From positions 868,001 through 932,000 of the forward strand of contig NZ_JAKIKX010000001.1 of NCBI RefSeq assembly GCF_023283925.1: 64,000 bases of DNA. The letters are read 5' to 3'. The stretch comes from Shewanella marisflavi. GTDB lineage: Bacteria > Pseudomonadota > Gammaproteobacteria > Enterobacterales > Shewanellaceae. The translations under genes and the position numbers were made by a program. The notes under the pieces are model-generated. The model was not told where the DNA came from. It saw only the letters and a list, made by a program, of their open reading frames with translations, and ran no database searches. Shown in pieces: positions 41,434-51,001 of this stretch; positions within the stretch are counted from its first letter, which is position 1, and each line of letters starts with the position of its first letter.

Positions 41434-41736
41434 ATGATAACTAAATTAGTTCGTTTAGCCGCTGCGGCTACATTGGCACTGGGGATTTCAAGTGCCTGGG
41501 CTGCTGGTGTTGTGCATCAGGGCACTGTGGTCGATACCATGAACGGTGGCGGTTATACCTATGTTCAGATCAAAGAGGCCGATAAGACTTTCTGGGCTGC
41601 TGGTCCTCAGGTTGAGGTCAAAAAAGGCGACGTTGTTGTGGTACAAGAGCAGATGTGGATGAATGATTTTACCAGCAAGACGCTTAATCGTACCTTCGAT
41701 GAACTCTTGTTTGTGGGTCGCATCGACAAGAAATAA
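41434..41736 (+). CDS. Small exported NrfJ-like/OB-fold protein
   Basis: About 100 residues with a signal peptide (about 1-23, cleavage after AWA). The mature part, GVVHQGTVVDTMNGGGYTYVQIKEADKTFWAAGPQVEVKKGDVVVV, is an SH3/OB-like beta barrel found in small periplasmic proteins of marine gammaproteobacteria, sometimes linked with nitrite reductase accessory NrfJ. No cysteines or metal motif remain in the mature form. ATG 41434 has AAGG 6-7 bases upstream, better than ATG 41428. A terminator follows. Confidence 0.72.
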   Translation: MITKLVRLAAAATLALGISSAWAAGVVHQGTVVDTMNGGGYTYVQIKEADKTFWAAGPQVEVKKGDVVVVQEQMWMNDFTSKTLNRTFDELLFVGRIDKK

Positions 41737-41776
41737 ACATAGCGCTGATCGTTCAGCCAGGTTGACGAATAAAGAT

Positions 41777-41812
41777 ATAGTGCCGCTAAGTAATTATCGG
41801 CACTATTTTTTT
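41777..41812 (+). terminator. Rho-independent terminator after the small exported protein gene
   Basis: Stem ATAGTGCCG / CGGCACTAT with a 12-base loop, followed by seven T. Confidence 0.88.
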
Positions 41813-41892
41813 GCCTAATCAGCCACTAATATAAGCAGCTATTGGCGGGCCGCATTTTTTCGCTGGCTCATAACATTTTCATGCATTTAGCG

Positions 41893-42402
41893 ATGATTAA
41901 AATAATTCCCTATCACAAGGGTTATGCGACTGCAGTGAGTCACCTGTATCATCAGGCGGTACAGGCTATAGATGAGACCCATTACTCAAAGGCGCAGAAA
42001 CATGCTTGGTCACAGGCCCCGCGCTCTGGCTATCATTGGCATAAACGCCTGACGCGTTCGCAAGCCTGGCTGGCTGTGGATACCCAGCGATTGCTGGGAG
42101 GGATGCCGCTTTGTGTGGGGTTTGTGAATGTTGAGACTCACTATCGCTCACGAGGTTATATCGACAGTCTTTATGTGCATCCTGACTATCAGGGACTGGG
42201 AGTGGGCACCGAGTTAGTGCGTCATCTAGAAGATTGGGCCTACTCCCAGGCGATAGAAACCTTGAGTGTGGATGCTTCCTGCCTGTCACGCCCCCTATTT
42301 ATCGCCCGAGGTTTTACCCTGCGCCACAAATGTTATCAGGAGAAATTGGGCCAGGTGTTTATGGCCTATTACCTGGTAAAATCCATGAGTCATGGAGTTT
42401 AG
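41893..42402 (+). CDS. GNAT family N-acetyltransferase
   Basis: About 169 residues from ATG 41893 (MIKIIPYHKGY); ATG 41881 is also possible and neither has a good ribosome binding site. The acetyl-CoA motif A is clear: IDSLYVHPDYQGLGVGTELVRHLEDWA, followed by SVDASCLSRPLFIARGF. The end of motif B resembles the YafP-type group of small GNATs. The substrate is unknown. The gene converges on the 5'-nucleotidase-like gene with a 3-bp gap and no obvious terminator. Confidence 0.85.
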   Translation: MIKIIPYHKGYATAVSHLYHQAVQAIDETHYSKAQKHAWSQAPRSGYHWHKRLTRSQAWLAVDTQRLLGGMPLCVGFVNVETHYRSRGYIDSLYVHPDYQGLGVGTELVRHLEDWAYSQAIETLSVDASCLSRPLFIARGFTLRHKCYQEKLGQVFMAYYLVKSMSHGV

Positions 42403-42405
42403 GCA

Positions 42406-44151
42406 TTATAAGAACTCTAGGTGACTCGTGTACTGGATATGGGGCGGCATGGCGCCGTGCAATCCCTGTTCTCGCTGCATGAAGCGAATAAAAGCCTCTG
42501 GTAGGGTCAGCGAGGCTATCGACTGCTGCTCTTCGGCGCTAAGCAGATCTTGATAACCTTCCTTGCCAGATGCCGTGTAGGCCGATGAGACGCCGCAATA
42601 CAGTCTGTTGGGCACTACGCTGTGCCATTGCATCTCACCGGAGATTTCGGTCAATACCTCCAGCTGTAGGATCCGTGAGCCCTGAGGTTGCCTGCCGTCA
42701 TAGCAATATTTAAGACCATAAGTATAGGGAAAACTGCCTGCGCCGGTTCCTGTGATGCTGTTGTTGGTGGCAGAGTTAATGGCCGACTCCAGGGTTTGAT
42801 AGAGGAAACGACCTAAAATCTTATATCTGACCAAAGGCAGGGCAAAAGGAAGCAGACGGCCAAGCACGTCGGCCATGGTGACCGCGCCTTTATTCAGTGA
42901 TTGTCTCACGCCGCCGGCATTGTGCAGGGCAAAATCGACCTGAAGATCCAGCTGGCGCGTCTCGTGGTAGATGCTCTTACACACCCAGGGCGCAATTTCA
43001 CTGCCATGGGGAAGTGCCTTACTGGGCAGACGTGTATGAATAAGGTTTCTTGGGACAAAGCCCAGTACCTGATGTTCCAGTGCACTGATAGCGGGCTGGT
43101 ATTGCTCTCTGATCACTTGGTTGATCTCTGTCAGCTCTTCGTCCCACAAGACCCCTGGGTGTTCACTGAGTTGCTGCTGTAGTGCTGCGTAGGTCGTGCT
43201 GGAGATCTGTTGCTCGCCTTCGATAATTAGATGCTTATCGAGCATGAAGTAGTTGTGTCCGGCTAAGTGAGTGACACGGCCTTGCTGGTCAAATTCGATA
43301 TCGCACAAGCCTAAGGTTTCGGCATATTTTCCCGCATGCAGTATGGGCGTGTGATTGACGCTTTCACCATAGGGCAGGGCGCTGTGGCCAAGCTGGCTAA
43401 ATTCTCCCTGCAAGGTGTGAGAGTGACCGCCGACGATAAGGCTGATCCCTGAGACCTCACGGGCTAACACCTTATCTTTGTCCCAACCTAGGTGACTCAA
43501 CACTAGGATATGATCTATCCCCTCAGCTTTGAGCTTGGCCACAGTATTGGCGGTGGTTTCCATTGCGTTGGCAAAGTGGGTATCTTCATCGGGCCGGGCG
43601 ATCTCCTTCATCTGATCTAAGGTGATGCCTATGATAGCTAATTGCTTGTCGCCAAGGGGTTTAAACAGCACCTTGGCCGTTTGGCTTTGGGAGCAGTAGT
43701 CTAAGAGCCTCGGGTGCCCCGCAAGTCTGGCTTGTTTATGAAGATCTTCCTGGCTGAGATCCATATTACCCGCCAGCAGAGGGAAATTGATGTTATCGAG
43801 AAACTGCTTAACAGGTTGATTGCCCGCATCTATCTCATGGTTACCGAGTACCATGGCATCTGGCGCGAGGCGGTTGAGCAGATCGGCGTTGGCCACGCCT
43901 TTAAACTGGTTAAAGTAGAGGGTGCCTTGAAAGCTGTCGCCTCCATGCAGAAACAGAAAATCTTGCTCGGCATCTGCCGCTTGCTGACGCGCCTTGGCCA
44001 CCTGATAGCCGATCCTGGCATAGCCACCACTATGGCAGTAGACCTCATAGCTTTGATGCTGGTGAGTCAGCAGAAATTGAACGCGTGAGGGATCGAAGTG
44101 GGAGTGGGTGTCGTTGATATGTGCAAGCTTGAGCGAGTATCTGTTGGTCAT
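42406..44151 (-). CDS. UshA/CpdB-type metallophosphatase/5'-nucleotidase, no signal peptide
   Basis: A 581-residue two-domain phosphatase. The N-terminal metallophosphoesterase domain has all metal motifs: DTHSHFD, GGDSFQGT, GNHEID, LSHLGWD and GGHSHT. The C-terminal 5'-nucleotidase domain (about 330-560) has the nucleotide-binding HNAGGVRQSLNKG and FPYTYGLKY regions. UshA-like enzymes are normally exported, but this one begins MTNRYSLKLAHINDTHSHFD with no signal sequence, so it should be cytoplasmic. The start is well supported (GAGG 5 bases from the ATG). Substrate not known. Confidence 0.86.
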   Translation of the reverse strand: MTNRYSLKLAHINDTHSHFDPSRVQFLLTHQHQSYEVYCHSGGYARIGYQVAKARQQAADAEQDFLFLHGGDSFQGTLYFNQFKGVANADLLNRLAPDAMVLGNHEIDAGNQPVKQFLDNINFPLLAGNMDLSQEDLHKQARLAGHPRLLDYCSQSQTAKVLFKPLGDKQLAIIGITLDQMKEIARPDEDTHFANAMETTANTVAKLKAEGIDHILVLSHLGWDKDKVLAREVSGISLIVGGHSHTLQGEFSQLGHSALPYGESVNHTPILHAGKYAETLGLCDIEFDQQGRVTHLAGHNYFMLDKHLIIEGEQQISSTTYAALQQQLSEHPGVLWDEELTEINQVIREQYQPAISALEHQVLGFVPRNLIHTRLPSKALPHGSEIAPWVCKSIYHETRQLDLQVDFALHNAGGVRQSLNKGAVTMADVLGRLLPFALPLVRYKILGRFLYQTLESAINSATNNSITGTGAGSFPYTYGLKYCYDGRQPQGSRILQLEVLTEISGEMQWHSVVPNRLYCGVSSAYTASGKEGYQDLLSAEEQQSIASLTLPEAFIRFMQREQGLHGAMPPHIQYTSHLEFL

Positions 44152-44199
44152 GTAGGCCTCATATTGTGAAGCGGGCTAGTATACCTCAGCGGCACTAAA

Positions 44200-44229
44200 T
44201 GAAAAAGGGAAGCATTTGCTTCCCTTTAT
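44200..44229 (-). terminator. Rho-independent terminator after the DUF21-CBS gene
   Basis: On the minus strand a perfect 10-bp stem AAAGGGAAGC / GCTTCCCTTT with a 4-base loop is followed by T-rich sequence. It lies just after the stop of the gene at 44244. Confidence 0.85.
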
Positions 44230-44243
44230 AAACTCATCTTAAG

Positions 44244-45377
44244 TTATTTACTTATTTTACCCAGAGGTTGAGCCTCTGTGACGCTGCTTTCCTGTGGGTC
44301 ACTTCTTGGGAGATCATCCTCTTCTGCCGAGCCCTCATCAGAGATGCGTATACCCTTGTGGGTCATGCGGCGCTTCCACAAACGTCGAGCTAACTGCTGC
44401 ATGTCAGTCACAGGATCGTTGCTGTCGACAATTTCAAGTCCCAATAGCGACTCAATAATGTCTTCCAGAGTGACTATGCCCAGACCACTACCGTATTCAT
44501 CTACCACCATGGCAATCTTAGTATTGCGCTTAATCATCAGCTGAAATAGGGGTAAGATTTTGGCTGTTTCTGGCACTATGACCAGATTGCGTTTCACCGC
44601 CGAGATAGGTGCCTGGGGCGTTTCACGCTCAGATAACAAGATAGTATTACGGTTGACATAACCGACTATATTGTCGCGATCACCATCGAAAACCGGAATG
44701 CGGGTGAAGGGGCTCTTCTTGTGCGCCTTGGCAAATGCTGACTGGGTCATGCTTGCTGGTACGCTAAACATCACGGTTCTTGGGGTCATGATGGCAGTTA
44801 CCGGCATCTCTTTTACCGACAGCATCTGGGTCAGAATCATAGATTCCTGCTCGTCCAGCTCGCCTGATTCATGGCCAATCTTTGCCATGGCGCTCATCTC
44901 TTGACGAATATATTGCCCCTCATCGCCTTTACCCAATTTATGGGTTACCTGCTGAGACATCCAAATTAGCGGCCTAGTGATGCGCTCCATCCATAGCAGT
45001 GCTAAGGACACGCTTGGTGCCAGGCTACGCCAATAGTTAGCGCCTAGGGTCTTAGGGATGATCTCTGAGAAGAAGAGGATCAAGAAGGTGAGCACACCCG
45101 AGAAAACACCCAGCATCTCATCACCGAATACTTTCGCAGCTTGCGCACCGGCAACGGCGGCGCCAACGGTATGGGCAATCGTGTTTAGGGTCAAAATAGA
45201 GACCAGTGGCGATTCCACATTCTCTTTTTGACGGCTTAAACGCTCGGCCGCAACGGGGTGAGATTCTTTTAGATTCGCAATAAAGCTAGGTGTAACAGAT
45301 AGAAGCACAGCTTCAAACACACTACATAGGAAAGAGATCCCAATAGCGACAAAGACAATAACAATAAGGGTTATCAT
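44244..45377 (-). CDS. DUF21-CBS membrane protein (CNNM/HlyC-CorC family)
   Basis: A 377-residue inner-membrane protein. The DUF21/CNNM transmembrane domain (about 1-145, three to four helices, with FFSEIIPKTLGANYW) is followed by a CBS pair (about 195-320; VTAIMTPRTVMFSVP, VGYVNRNTILL, MVVDEYGSGLGIVTLEDIIESLLG). The usual C-terminal CorC_HlyC domain is absent and is replaced by a short polar tail (about 335-377). Family members are linked to Mg2+ export or cobalt resistance. No ribosome binding site is obvious before the ATG. Confidence 0.87.
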   Translation of the reverse strand: MITLIVIVFVAIGISFLCSVFEAVLLSVTPSFIANLKESHPVAAERLSRQKENVESPLVSILTLNTIAHTVGAAVAGAQAAKVFGDEMLGVFSGVLTFLILFFSEIIPKTLGANYWRSLAPSVSLALLWMERITRPLIWMSQQVTHKLGKGDEGQYIRQEMSAMAKIGHESGELDEQESMILTQMLSVKEMPVTAIMTPRTVMFSVPASMTQSAFAKAHKKSPFTRIPVFDGDRDNIVGYVNRNTILLSERETPQAPISAVKRNLVIVPETAKILPLFQLMIKRNTKIAMVVDEYGSGLGIVTLEDIIESLLGLEIVDSNDPVTDMQQLARRLWKRRMTHKGIRISDEGSAEEDDLPRSDPQESSVTEAQPLGKISK

Positions 45378-45452
45378 GAGGGAGGTAAAACAACTCCGAG
45401 TAGCAAGCCAATATTAGCTTGAGGGCGATTCTAGCATAGTCTATTTCGTTAC

Positions 45453-45481
45453 TGGCTAAAATTTATTGATATCTGTATAAT
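45453..45481 (+). promoter_or_regulatory. Probable rlmN promoter
   Basis: TATAAT at 45476-45481, preceded at 17 bp by a weak -35 (TGGCTA). It lies about 40 bp before the rlmN start, in the divergent region with the DUF21-CBS gene. Confidence 0.45.
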
Positions 45482-45522
45482 TCGCCGCCCTGTTGCAGGT
45501 TTTGGTGTTGAGGTTAGTCAAA

Positions 45523-46644
45523 ATGAGTGAAAAAAAGATCAATTTATTGGATCTCGATCGTAAAGGATTGAGAGCATTGTTTACCGAGATGGGTGAAAAG
45601 CCATTTCGTGCCGATCAATTGATGAAGTGGCTATATCATTTTGGCGTAAGCGACTTCGAACAGATGACCAACATCAATAAGGTGCTGCGGGCAAAATTAG
45701 CAGAGCGTTGTGAGGTGGTGGCGCCTGAGATCTCTAGCTATCAGAAGTCTGCCGACGGTACCATTAAGTTTGCTATCAACGTAGGCAATGGTCAGGAAGT
45801 TGAAACGGTTTATATTCCAGAAGAAGACCGCGCCACCTTGTGTGTGTCATCTCAGGTGGGCTGTGCGCTGGAATGTACTTTCTGCTCTACCGCCCAGCAG
45901 GGCTTTAACCGTAACCTCACAGTCTCTGAAATTGTCGGTCAAATCTGGCGCGTGTCGCATTTTCTCGGTTTTCAGAAAGAAACCGGTGAGCGACCTATCT
46001 CTAATGTCGTGATGATGGGCATGGGCGAGCCGCTGCTTAACCTCAAGAACGTCATGCCTGCTATCGATATCATGCTGGACGATTTTGGCTTTAGCCTCTC
46101 TAAGCGCCGCGTGACGGTATCGACTTCGGGTGTTGTGCCTGCCTTGGATATCTTGGGTGATAACTTGGATGTGGCCTTGGCTGTGAGTATTCACGCGCCT
46201 AATGATGAGCTACGTGATGTGCTGGTGCCGGTGAACAAGAAGTATCCGCTGCAGGATTTCCTGGCGGCGATTCGTCGTTACTTAGCTAAGTCTAACGCTA
46301 ACCGCGGCCGTGTGACGCTAGAGTATGTGATGTTAGATCATATTAACGACAGCACAGATCAGGCTCACGAGCTGGCAAAGTTGATGAAGGATACTCCTTG
46401 TAAGATCAACTTGATTCCTTTCAACCCCTATCCGGGTTCTCCCTATGGGCGCTCGTCGAACTCTCGTATCGACAGATTCTCTAAAGTCTTGATGGAATAT
46501 GGCTTGACCGTGATAGTGCGTAAGACCCGCGGAGACGATATTGACGCGGCCTGTGGCCAGTTAGCCGGAGATATTCGCGACAGAACCAAACGTTTAGCGA
46601 AAAAACGCATGCAAGATAGTCAGATTTCAGTCACAATAAACTAA
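45523..46644 (+). CDS. rlmN: Dual-specificity 23S rRNA/tRNA adenine C2-methyltransferase
   Basis: A 373-residue radical SAM enzyme that methylates A2503 of 23S rRNA and A37 of some tRNAs. The cluster motif CALECTFC is followed by [11 protein letters not shown]; the GEPLLN motif, [14 protein letters not shown] and the C-terminal catalytic Cys in [12 protein letters not shown] are present. ATG 45523 has GAGG at 9 bases. It is the first gene of the rlmN-pilF-rodZ-ispG series. Confidence 0.96.
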   Translation: MSEKKINLLDLDRKGLRALFTEMGEKPFRADQLMKWLYHFGVSDFEQMTNINKVLRAKLAERCEVVAPEISSYQKSADGTIKFAINVGNGQEVETVYIPEEDRATLCVSSQVGCALECTFCSTAQQGFNRNLTVSEIVGQIWRVSHFLGFQKETGERPISNVVMMGMGEPLLNLKNVMPAIDIMLDDFGFSLSKRRVTVSTSGVVPALDILGDNLDVALAVSIHAPNDELRDVLVPVNKKYPLQDFLAAIRRYLAKSNANRGRVTLEYVMLDHINDSTDQAHELAKLMKDTPCKINLIPFNPYPGSPYGRSSNSRIDRFSKVLMEYGLTVIVRKTRGDDIDAACGQLAGDIRDRTKRLAKKRMQDSQISVTIN

Positions 46645-46676
46645 CTTATTGTATCTGCTACTAGATAGGCTTGCGT

Positions 46677-47465
46677 ATGTTAAGCAAAAAGCCCACATTG
46701 ACCCTGTTAGTCATTCTGACTTCTGCGCTGATGTCGGGATGTGTAACCGAAAGAACCTATAGCGGCACAGATGTGCCTGTTACCGAGCGCACTTTTGATA
46801 ACGTGGCCGCTGCGCGTCAACGGGTGCAGCTCGGCTTGACCTATCTGCAAAAAGGCAATAGTGAACAAGCCAAATACAATCTGGATAAGGCGCTTGAGTT
46901 TGCGCCCAACATCGAAGATGTACATGTGGCATTAGCCTATTATTATCAATCGGTTGGTGAGTTCGAATTGACAGAAAAGGCATATCGTAATGCCATTAGT
47001 GTCAACGACGCCACCGGTGATTCAATGAACAATTTCGGTGTGTTTCTCTGCCAGCAGGGGAAATACGATGAGTCCGAAAAGATGTTTCTTCGGGCAGTAA
47101 AGATGCCCAAATATACCCGCTCTGCCTCTAGCTACGAGAACCTAGGGATCTGTAGCCGCAAGTCGGGTGATCTTCAAAAAGCACAACGCTACTTCGAGAT
47201 GGCACTTAATTATGACCCCCGTCGTGCCAACTCCCTAATAGAACTGTCTGAGATCGAACTGGATCTGGGGAACTACTCCGCCGCTAAGAAAGGCTTGGCG
47301 CGTTACCATAGAGTGGTGCCCGAATCGGCTCAGAGTCTGGCGTTGGGAATTAAAATTGAGCAAGGCCTAAATGACCCAGAAGCGGTGAGAAAGTTTGGTA
47401 TTCTTCTCCTGGCTAAGTTTCCCGCTTCCAATGAGGCTAAGCAGTATAGAGCAAGTTTGCACTAA
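46677..47465 (+). CDS. pilF: Type IV pilus assembly lipoprotein (pilotin), TPR protein
   Basis: A 262-residue lipoprotein with lipobox LMSGC and about six TPR units (for example QRVQLGLTYLQKGNSEQAKYNLDKALEFAP and SASSYENLGICSRKSGDLQKAQRYFEMALNYDP). PilF/PilW guides the PilQ secretin to the outer membrane. The order rlmN-pilF-rodZ-ispG-hisS is conserved in gammaproteobacteria and supports the call. An upstream TTG at 46671 is the alternative start. The stop overlaps the rodZ start. Confidence 0.93.
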   Translation: MLSKKPTLTLLVILTSALMSGCVTERTYSGTDVPVTERTFDNVAAARQRVQLGLTYLQKGNSEQAKYNLDKALEFAPNIEDVHVALAYYYQSVGEFELTEKAYRNAISVNDATGDSMNNFGVFLCQQGKYDESEKMFLRAVKMPKYTRSASSYENLGICSRKSGDLQKAQRYFEMALNYDPRRANSLIELSEIELDLGNYSAAKKGLARYHRVVPESAQSLALGIKIEQGLNDPEAVRKFGILLLAKFPASNEAKQYRASLH

Positions 47466-48427
47466 TGACTGAAAATCAAATTGATATGCTCAAGGATGAT
47501 GCAGAAAAACCAAAGGAAACCAGTGAAACATTGGGCCAGTGGCTAAAGGCTGAGCGTGAAGCACGTCAGATGACGCTGACCAGCGTTGCTGAGCAGTTAA
47601 ATCTACGTCCCTCCATTGTCAGCGATATCGAAGCTGATAATTATGACAACATCGCCTCTGTCACCTATGTCAAAGGCTATGTGAAAAATTACGCCCGTAT
47701 TCTTGGCTTGGATAAGGCCAAGGTCGATACCTATCTTGCAGAGAGCTTTCCTGTGGTCGCCGCGCCGACCATGCAGAGCTTCTCGCGTAAGACCACTCGT
47801 CAGGCCAGAGATGGTCGCCTGATGTTAGTGACCTATCTAATCGTCTTCGTGTTGCTTGCCCTACTCGTACTTTGGTGGGTGCAGAAATCGGCCTTGGTGG
47901 CCGATGTAGATCTCTCTCAGCCATCGGTTGAAGAGGCTGCCGAGTTATCGATGCTGAGCAGTGATTTGCCTTTGGGTGAGGATCCTCAAGCGATGACAGG
48001 TATAGAAGAAGATCGCGAGCCGATAGTCCAAGAGCCACAAGGTGATATAGCCCTGGCGTCACAAGTATCGACACAGAGCGCTAAGGTTTTAGAGCCAACG
48101 GCGAGTGAGTCATTGCCGCAACTATCTGACGAACAAGTTAAACCTGCCCAAGCGGTGCAGACCGAGCAGGTAAGCGCAGAGGCTGAGTTAGCCTTGAGCC
48201 TCAGCGGTGATTGCTGGATAAAAATCACCGATGCCGAGGGCAAAGTATTGGTTAACGGACTTAAGCAGGCTGGCAAGGAGATGAATCTCTTTGGTCAGGA
48301 GCCGTTTAAGGTTATATTGGGCGCTCCCCAGTCGCTGACCATGCGACTTAACGGTGAAGATATCGATCTGGCCAAGTACCCCAGTGGCCGTGTTGCCAGG
48401 CTGACGGTAAGTTCCGCCAATCTTTGA
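47465..48427 (+). CDS. rodZ: Cytoskeleton protein RodZ
   Basis: A 320-residue bitopic membrane protein that links MreB filaments to the elongation machinery and so sets rod shape. The N-terminal Cro-like helix-turn-helix (about 23-95, GQWLKAEREARQMTLTSVAEQLNLRPSIVSDIE) is followed by one membrane helix (about 118-140), a Glu/Gln/Pro-rich periplasmic linker (about 145-235) and a DUF4115 beta domain (about 238-320, LSGDCWIKITDAEGKVLVNGL). It overlaps pilF (TAATG). Confidence 0.94.
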   Translation: MTENQIDMLKDDAEKPKETSETLGQWLKAEREARQMTLTSVAEQLNLRPSIVSDIEADNYDNIASVTYVKGYVKNYARILGLDKAKVDTYLAESFPVVAAPTMQSFSRKTTRQARDGRLMLVTYLIVFVLLALLVLWWVQKSALVADVDLSQPSVEEAAELSMLSSDLPLGEDPQAMTGIEEDREPIVQEPQGDIALASQVSTQSAKVLEPTASESLPQLSDEQVKPAQAVQTEQVSAEAELALSLSGDCWIKITDAEGKVLVNGLKQAGKEMNLFGQEPFKVILGAPQSLTMRLNGEDIDLAKYPSGRVARLTVSSANL

Positions 48428-48447
48428 AGTAAAAGAGTGAATTAAAG

Positions 48448-49563
48448 ATGTACAACGAGTCTCCAATCATCCGCCGCCCTTCGACACGTATCTATGTGGG
48501 TGATGTTCCTATTGGTGATGGTGCCCCCATCGCTGTGCAATCTATGACCAACACTCGCACCACGGATGTGGAGGCGACAGTCGCACAGATCCGCGCGCTG
48601 GAAAATGTTGGCGCCGATATAGTACGTGTCTCAGTGCCTACCATGGACGCCGCCGAGGCGTTTAAGCTCATCAAGCAACAGACTAAGATCCCGCTGATCG
48701 CCGATATTCACTTCGATTACCGTATTGCATTAAAGGTGGCTGAATATGGCGTGGATTGCTTGCGTATCAACCCAGGTAACATAGGTAACGAAGAGCGCAT
48801 CCGTAACGTGGTGGAATGCGCCCGTGATAAGAATATTCCTATCCGCATCGGGGTGAACGGTGGTTCATTAGAGAAAGATCTGATGGACAAGTATAAGGAG
48901 CCAACCCCTGAAGCGCTGCTAGAGTCCGCTATGCGTCACGTGGATATTCTCGACAGACTCAATTTCGACCAGTTTAAGGTGAGCGTGAAGGCGTCAGATG
49001 TTTTCCTGGCGGTGGAGTCTTATCGTTTGCTGGCCAAACAGATTAAACAGCCACTGCACCTTGGGATCACTGAGGCTGGTGGTGCTCGCGCGGGCGCGGT
49101 GAAATCCGCGGTTGGCCTAGGCATGTTGCTGGCCGAAGGAATAGGCGATACCCTGCGAGTCTCGTTGGCGGCTGACCCGGTCGAGGAGATCAAAGTTGGC
49201 TTCGATATCCTAAAATCGCTGCGAATTCGCTCACGCGGTATCAACTTCATCGCCTGTCCATCATGTTCTCGTCAGGAGTTTGATGTGATTGCCACGGTCA
49301 ACGAGCTAGAGCGTCGTTTAGAAGATGTCGTGACCCCTATGGACGTCTCTATCATTGGCTGTGTGGTCAATGGTCCCGGCGAAGCCTTAGTGTCAGATAT
49401 CGGTCTGACAGGTGGCAACCGTAAGAGTGGCTACTACGACGATGGCGTTCGTCAAAAAGAGCGTTTCGACAACGAGCATATTGTCGATCAGCTTGAGGCA
49501 AAGATCCGCGCCAAGGTGGCCAGTGTTGACGCACGTATTACCGCCAAAGATATCACTGAATAA
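48448..49563 (+). CDS. ispG: 4-hydroxy-3-methylbut-2-enyl diphosphate synthase
   Basis: A 371-residue iron-sulfur enzyme of the MEP isoprenoid pathway, converting MEcPP to HMBPP. The TIM-barrel part has [20 protein letters not shown] and the C-terminal domain carries the cluster ligands in CPSCSR and GCVVNGPGE. Conserved position between rodZ and hisS. A compact terminator that overlaps the hisS promoter follows. Confidence 0.97.
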   Translation: MYNESPIIRRPSTRIYVGDVPIGDGAPIAVQSMTNTRTTDVEATVAQIRALENVGADIVRVSVPTMDAAEAFKLIKQQTKIPLIADIHFDYRIALKVAEYGVDCLRINPGNIGNEERIRNVVECARDKNIPIRIGVNGGSLEKDLMDKYKEPTPEALLESAMRHVDILDRLNFDQFKVSVKASDVFLAVESYRLLAKQIKQPLHLGITEAGGARAGAVKSAVGLGMLLAEGIGDTLRVSLAADPVEEIKVGFDILKSLRIRSRGINFIACPSCSRQEFDVIATVNELERRLEDVVTPMDVSIIGCVVNGPGEALVSDIGLTGGNRKSGYYDDGVRQKERFDNEHIVDQLEAKIRAKVASVDARITAKDITE

Positions 49564-49638
49564 AGGGTAAGTTGCTGCGCACAAGATGAGGTGAATAACT
49601 TCATTTGTGGCGCAGTTCACTGGCGCATAGCGCCGGTT

Positions 49639-49680
49639 TTGCGTTTATTGATGATGCGCCTATAATGCGAGGCGCTTTTT
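49639..49680 (+). promoter_or_regulatory. Overlapping ispG terminator and hisS promoter
   Basis: GCGCCT / AGGCGC (49656-49675) forms a hairpin followed by a T-run, while its loop begins with TATAAT (49661-49666), which pairs at 16 bp with TTGCGT (49639-49644) as a promoter for hisS. The same 20 bases thus appear to end one transcript and start the next. Confidence 0.55.
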
Positions 49681-49715
49681 TATTTTTTACAGCTAAATTC
49701 GGACGAGTTGATACA

Positions 49716-50987
49716 GTGGCAAAACAGATTCAAGCGATTCGCGGAATGAACGATATTCTGCCGACCCAGAGCCCTCTATGGCAAAAATTAGAAGCCGTGC
49801 TGCGTGATACCGTAGCCGCCTATGGTTACAGCGAGATCCGTACCCCCATCGTCGAGAGTACCGACCTGTTCAAACGTTCTATCGGTGAAGTGACAGACAT
49901 TGTCGAGAAAGAGATGTATACCTTTGCCGACCGCAATGGCGACCTCTTAACTCTGCGTCCTGAAGGCACCGCCTCGACCGTACGCGCGGGTAACGAGCAT
50001 GGTTTACTGTACAACCAAGAGCAGCGCCTCTGGTATATGGGCCCTATGTTCCGTCATGAGCGTCCTCAGAAGGGCCGTTACCGCCAATTTAACCAGTTTG
50101 GTGTTGAGGTTTATGGTATCGCCTCGGCCGATATCGATGCCGAAGTCTTGATGATGTCAGCTCGCCTGTGGCAGAAGCTGGGGATCAGCGAGCATGTCAA
50201 ACTCGAGCTGAATACCTTAGGCGATGCCGATGAGCGCGCCGCCTACCGTGATGCCCTGGTCGCTTTCCTTGAGCAGCATAAAGAGAAGCTTGATGAAGAC
50301 AGCCAGCGCCGTATGTACTCTAATCCGCTGCGCGTATTAGACAGCAAGAACCCGGATGTGCAGGCGCTTCTGGGAGATGCTCCAGCGCTGATGGACTATC
50401 TGGGCGAAGAAAGTCGCGGCCATTTTTCACATTTATGTGAACTACTTGATGCCGTTGGCATCAAATACGAAATTAACCCTCGCCTGGTGCGCGGTTTAGA
50501 TTACTATAACCGCACAGTGTTCGAGTGGGTCACCGATAGCTTAGGGGCTCAGGGGACCGTTTTGGCGGGGGGGCGTTATGACGGCCTGGTTGGTCAGCTT
50601 GGTGGCAAAGATACCCCAGCTGTGGGGTTTGCCATGGGACTTGAGCGCATCGTGCTGATGCTGGAAACACTCAGCCTGACCGATGACGTATCTGGACCGG
50701 TTGACGTTTATGTTACCGCCATGGGTGATGATTGCCGCGTTGCTGCCATTAAGGTGGCGCAGCAGTTAAGAGAAGTTGACGGCCTCAAGGTGATGAGCCA
50801 TTGTGGCGGCGGAAACTTTAAGAAGCAGATGAAGCGTGCCGACAAGAGTGGCGCTAAGCTCGCGATAGTGATCGGTGAAACCGAACTGGCCAATGGCCAG
50901 GTGGCGCTGAAATATCTGCGCGAAGATAAAGAACAAGAATTAGTTGCACAGGATTCGTTAGCAGCTTACGTTGCAGAACTGATTTAA
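49716..50987 (+). CDS. hisS: Histidyl-tRNA synthetase
   Basis: A 423-residue class II synthetase charging tRNA-His. The motifs are [11 protein letters not shown] at the start, motif 2 around [21 protein letters not shown], the histidine-binding [15 protein letters not shown] and motif 3 [13 protein letters not shown], then a C-terminal anticodon domain. The start is GTG 49716, with GAG 8 bases upstream and good match to family N-termini; the longer ORF upstream crosses the promoter. Confidence 0.97.
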   Translation: MAKQIQAIRGMNDILPTQSPLWQKLEAVLRDTVAAYGYSEIRTPIVESTDLFKRSIGEVTDIVEKEMYTFADRNGDLLTLRPEGTASTVRAGNEHGLLYNQEQRLWYMGPMFRHERPQKGRYRQFNQFGVEVYGIASADIDAEVLMMSARLWQKLGISEHVKLELNTLGDADERAAYRDALVAFLEQHKEKLDEDSQRRMYSNPLRVLDSKNPDVQALLGDAPALMDYLGEESRGHFSHLCELLDAVGIKYEINPRLVRGLDYYNRTVFEWVTDSLGAQGTVLAGGRYDGLVGQLGGKDTPAVGFAMGLERIVLMLETLSLTDDVSGPVDVYVTAMGDDCRVAAIKVAQQLREVDGLKVMSHCGGGNFKKQMKRADKSGAKLAIVIGETELANGQVALKYLREDKEQELVAQDSLAAYVAELI

Positions 50988-51001
50988 AGAGGAAGAGAAA
51001 C

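Noticed and set aside
49605..49715. N-terminal extension of histidyl-tRNA synthetase
   Set aside because: It runs through the ispG terminator and hisS promoter; GTG 49716 matches the family start.
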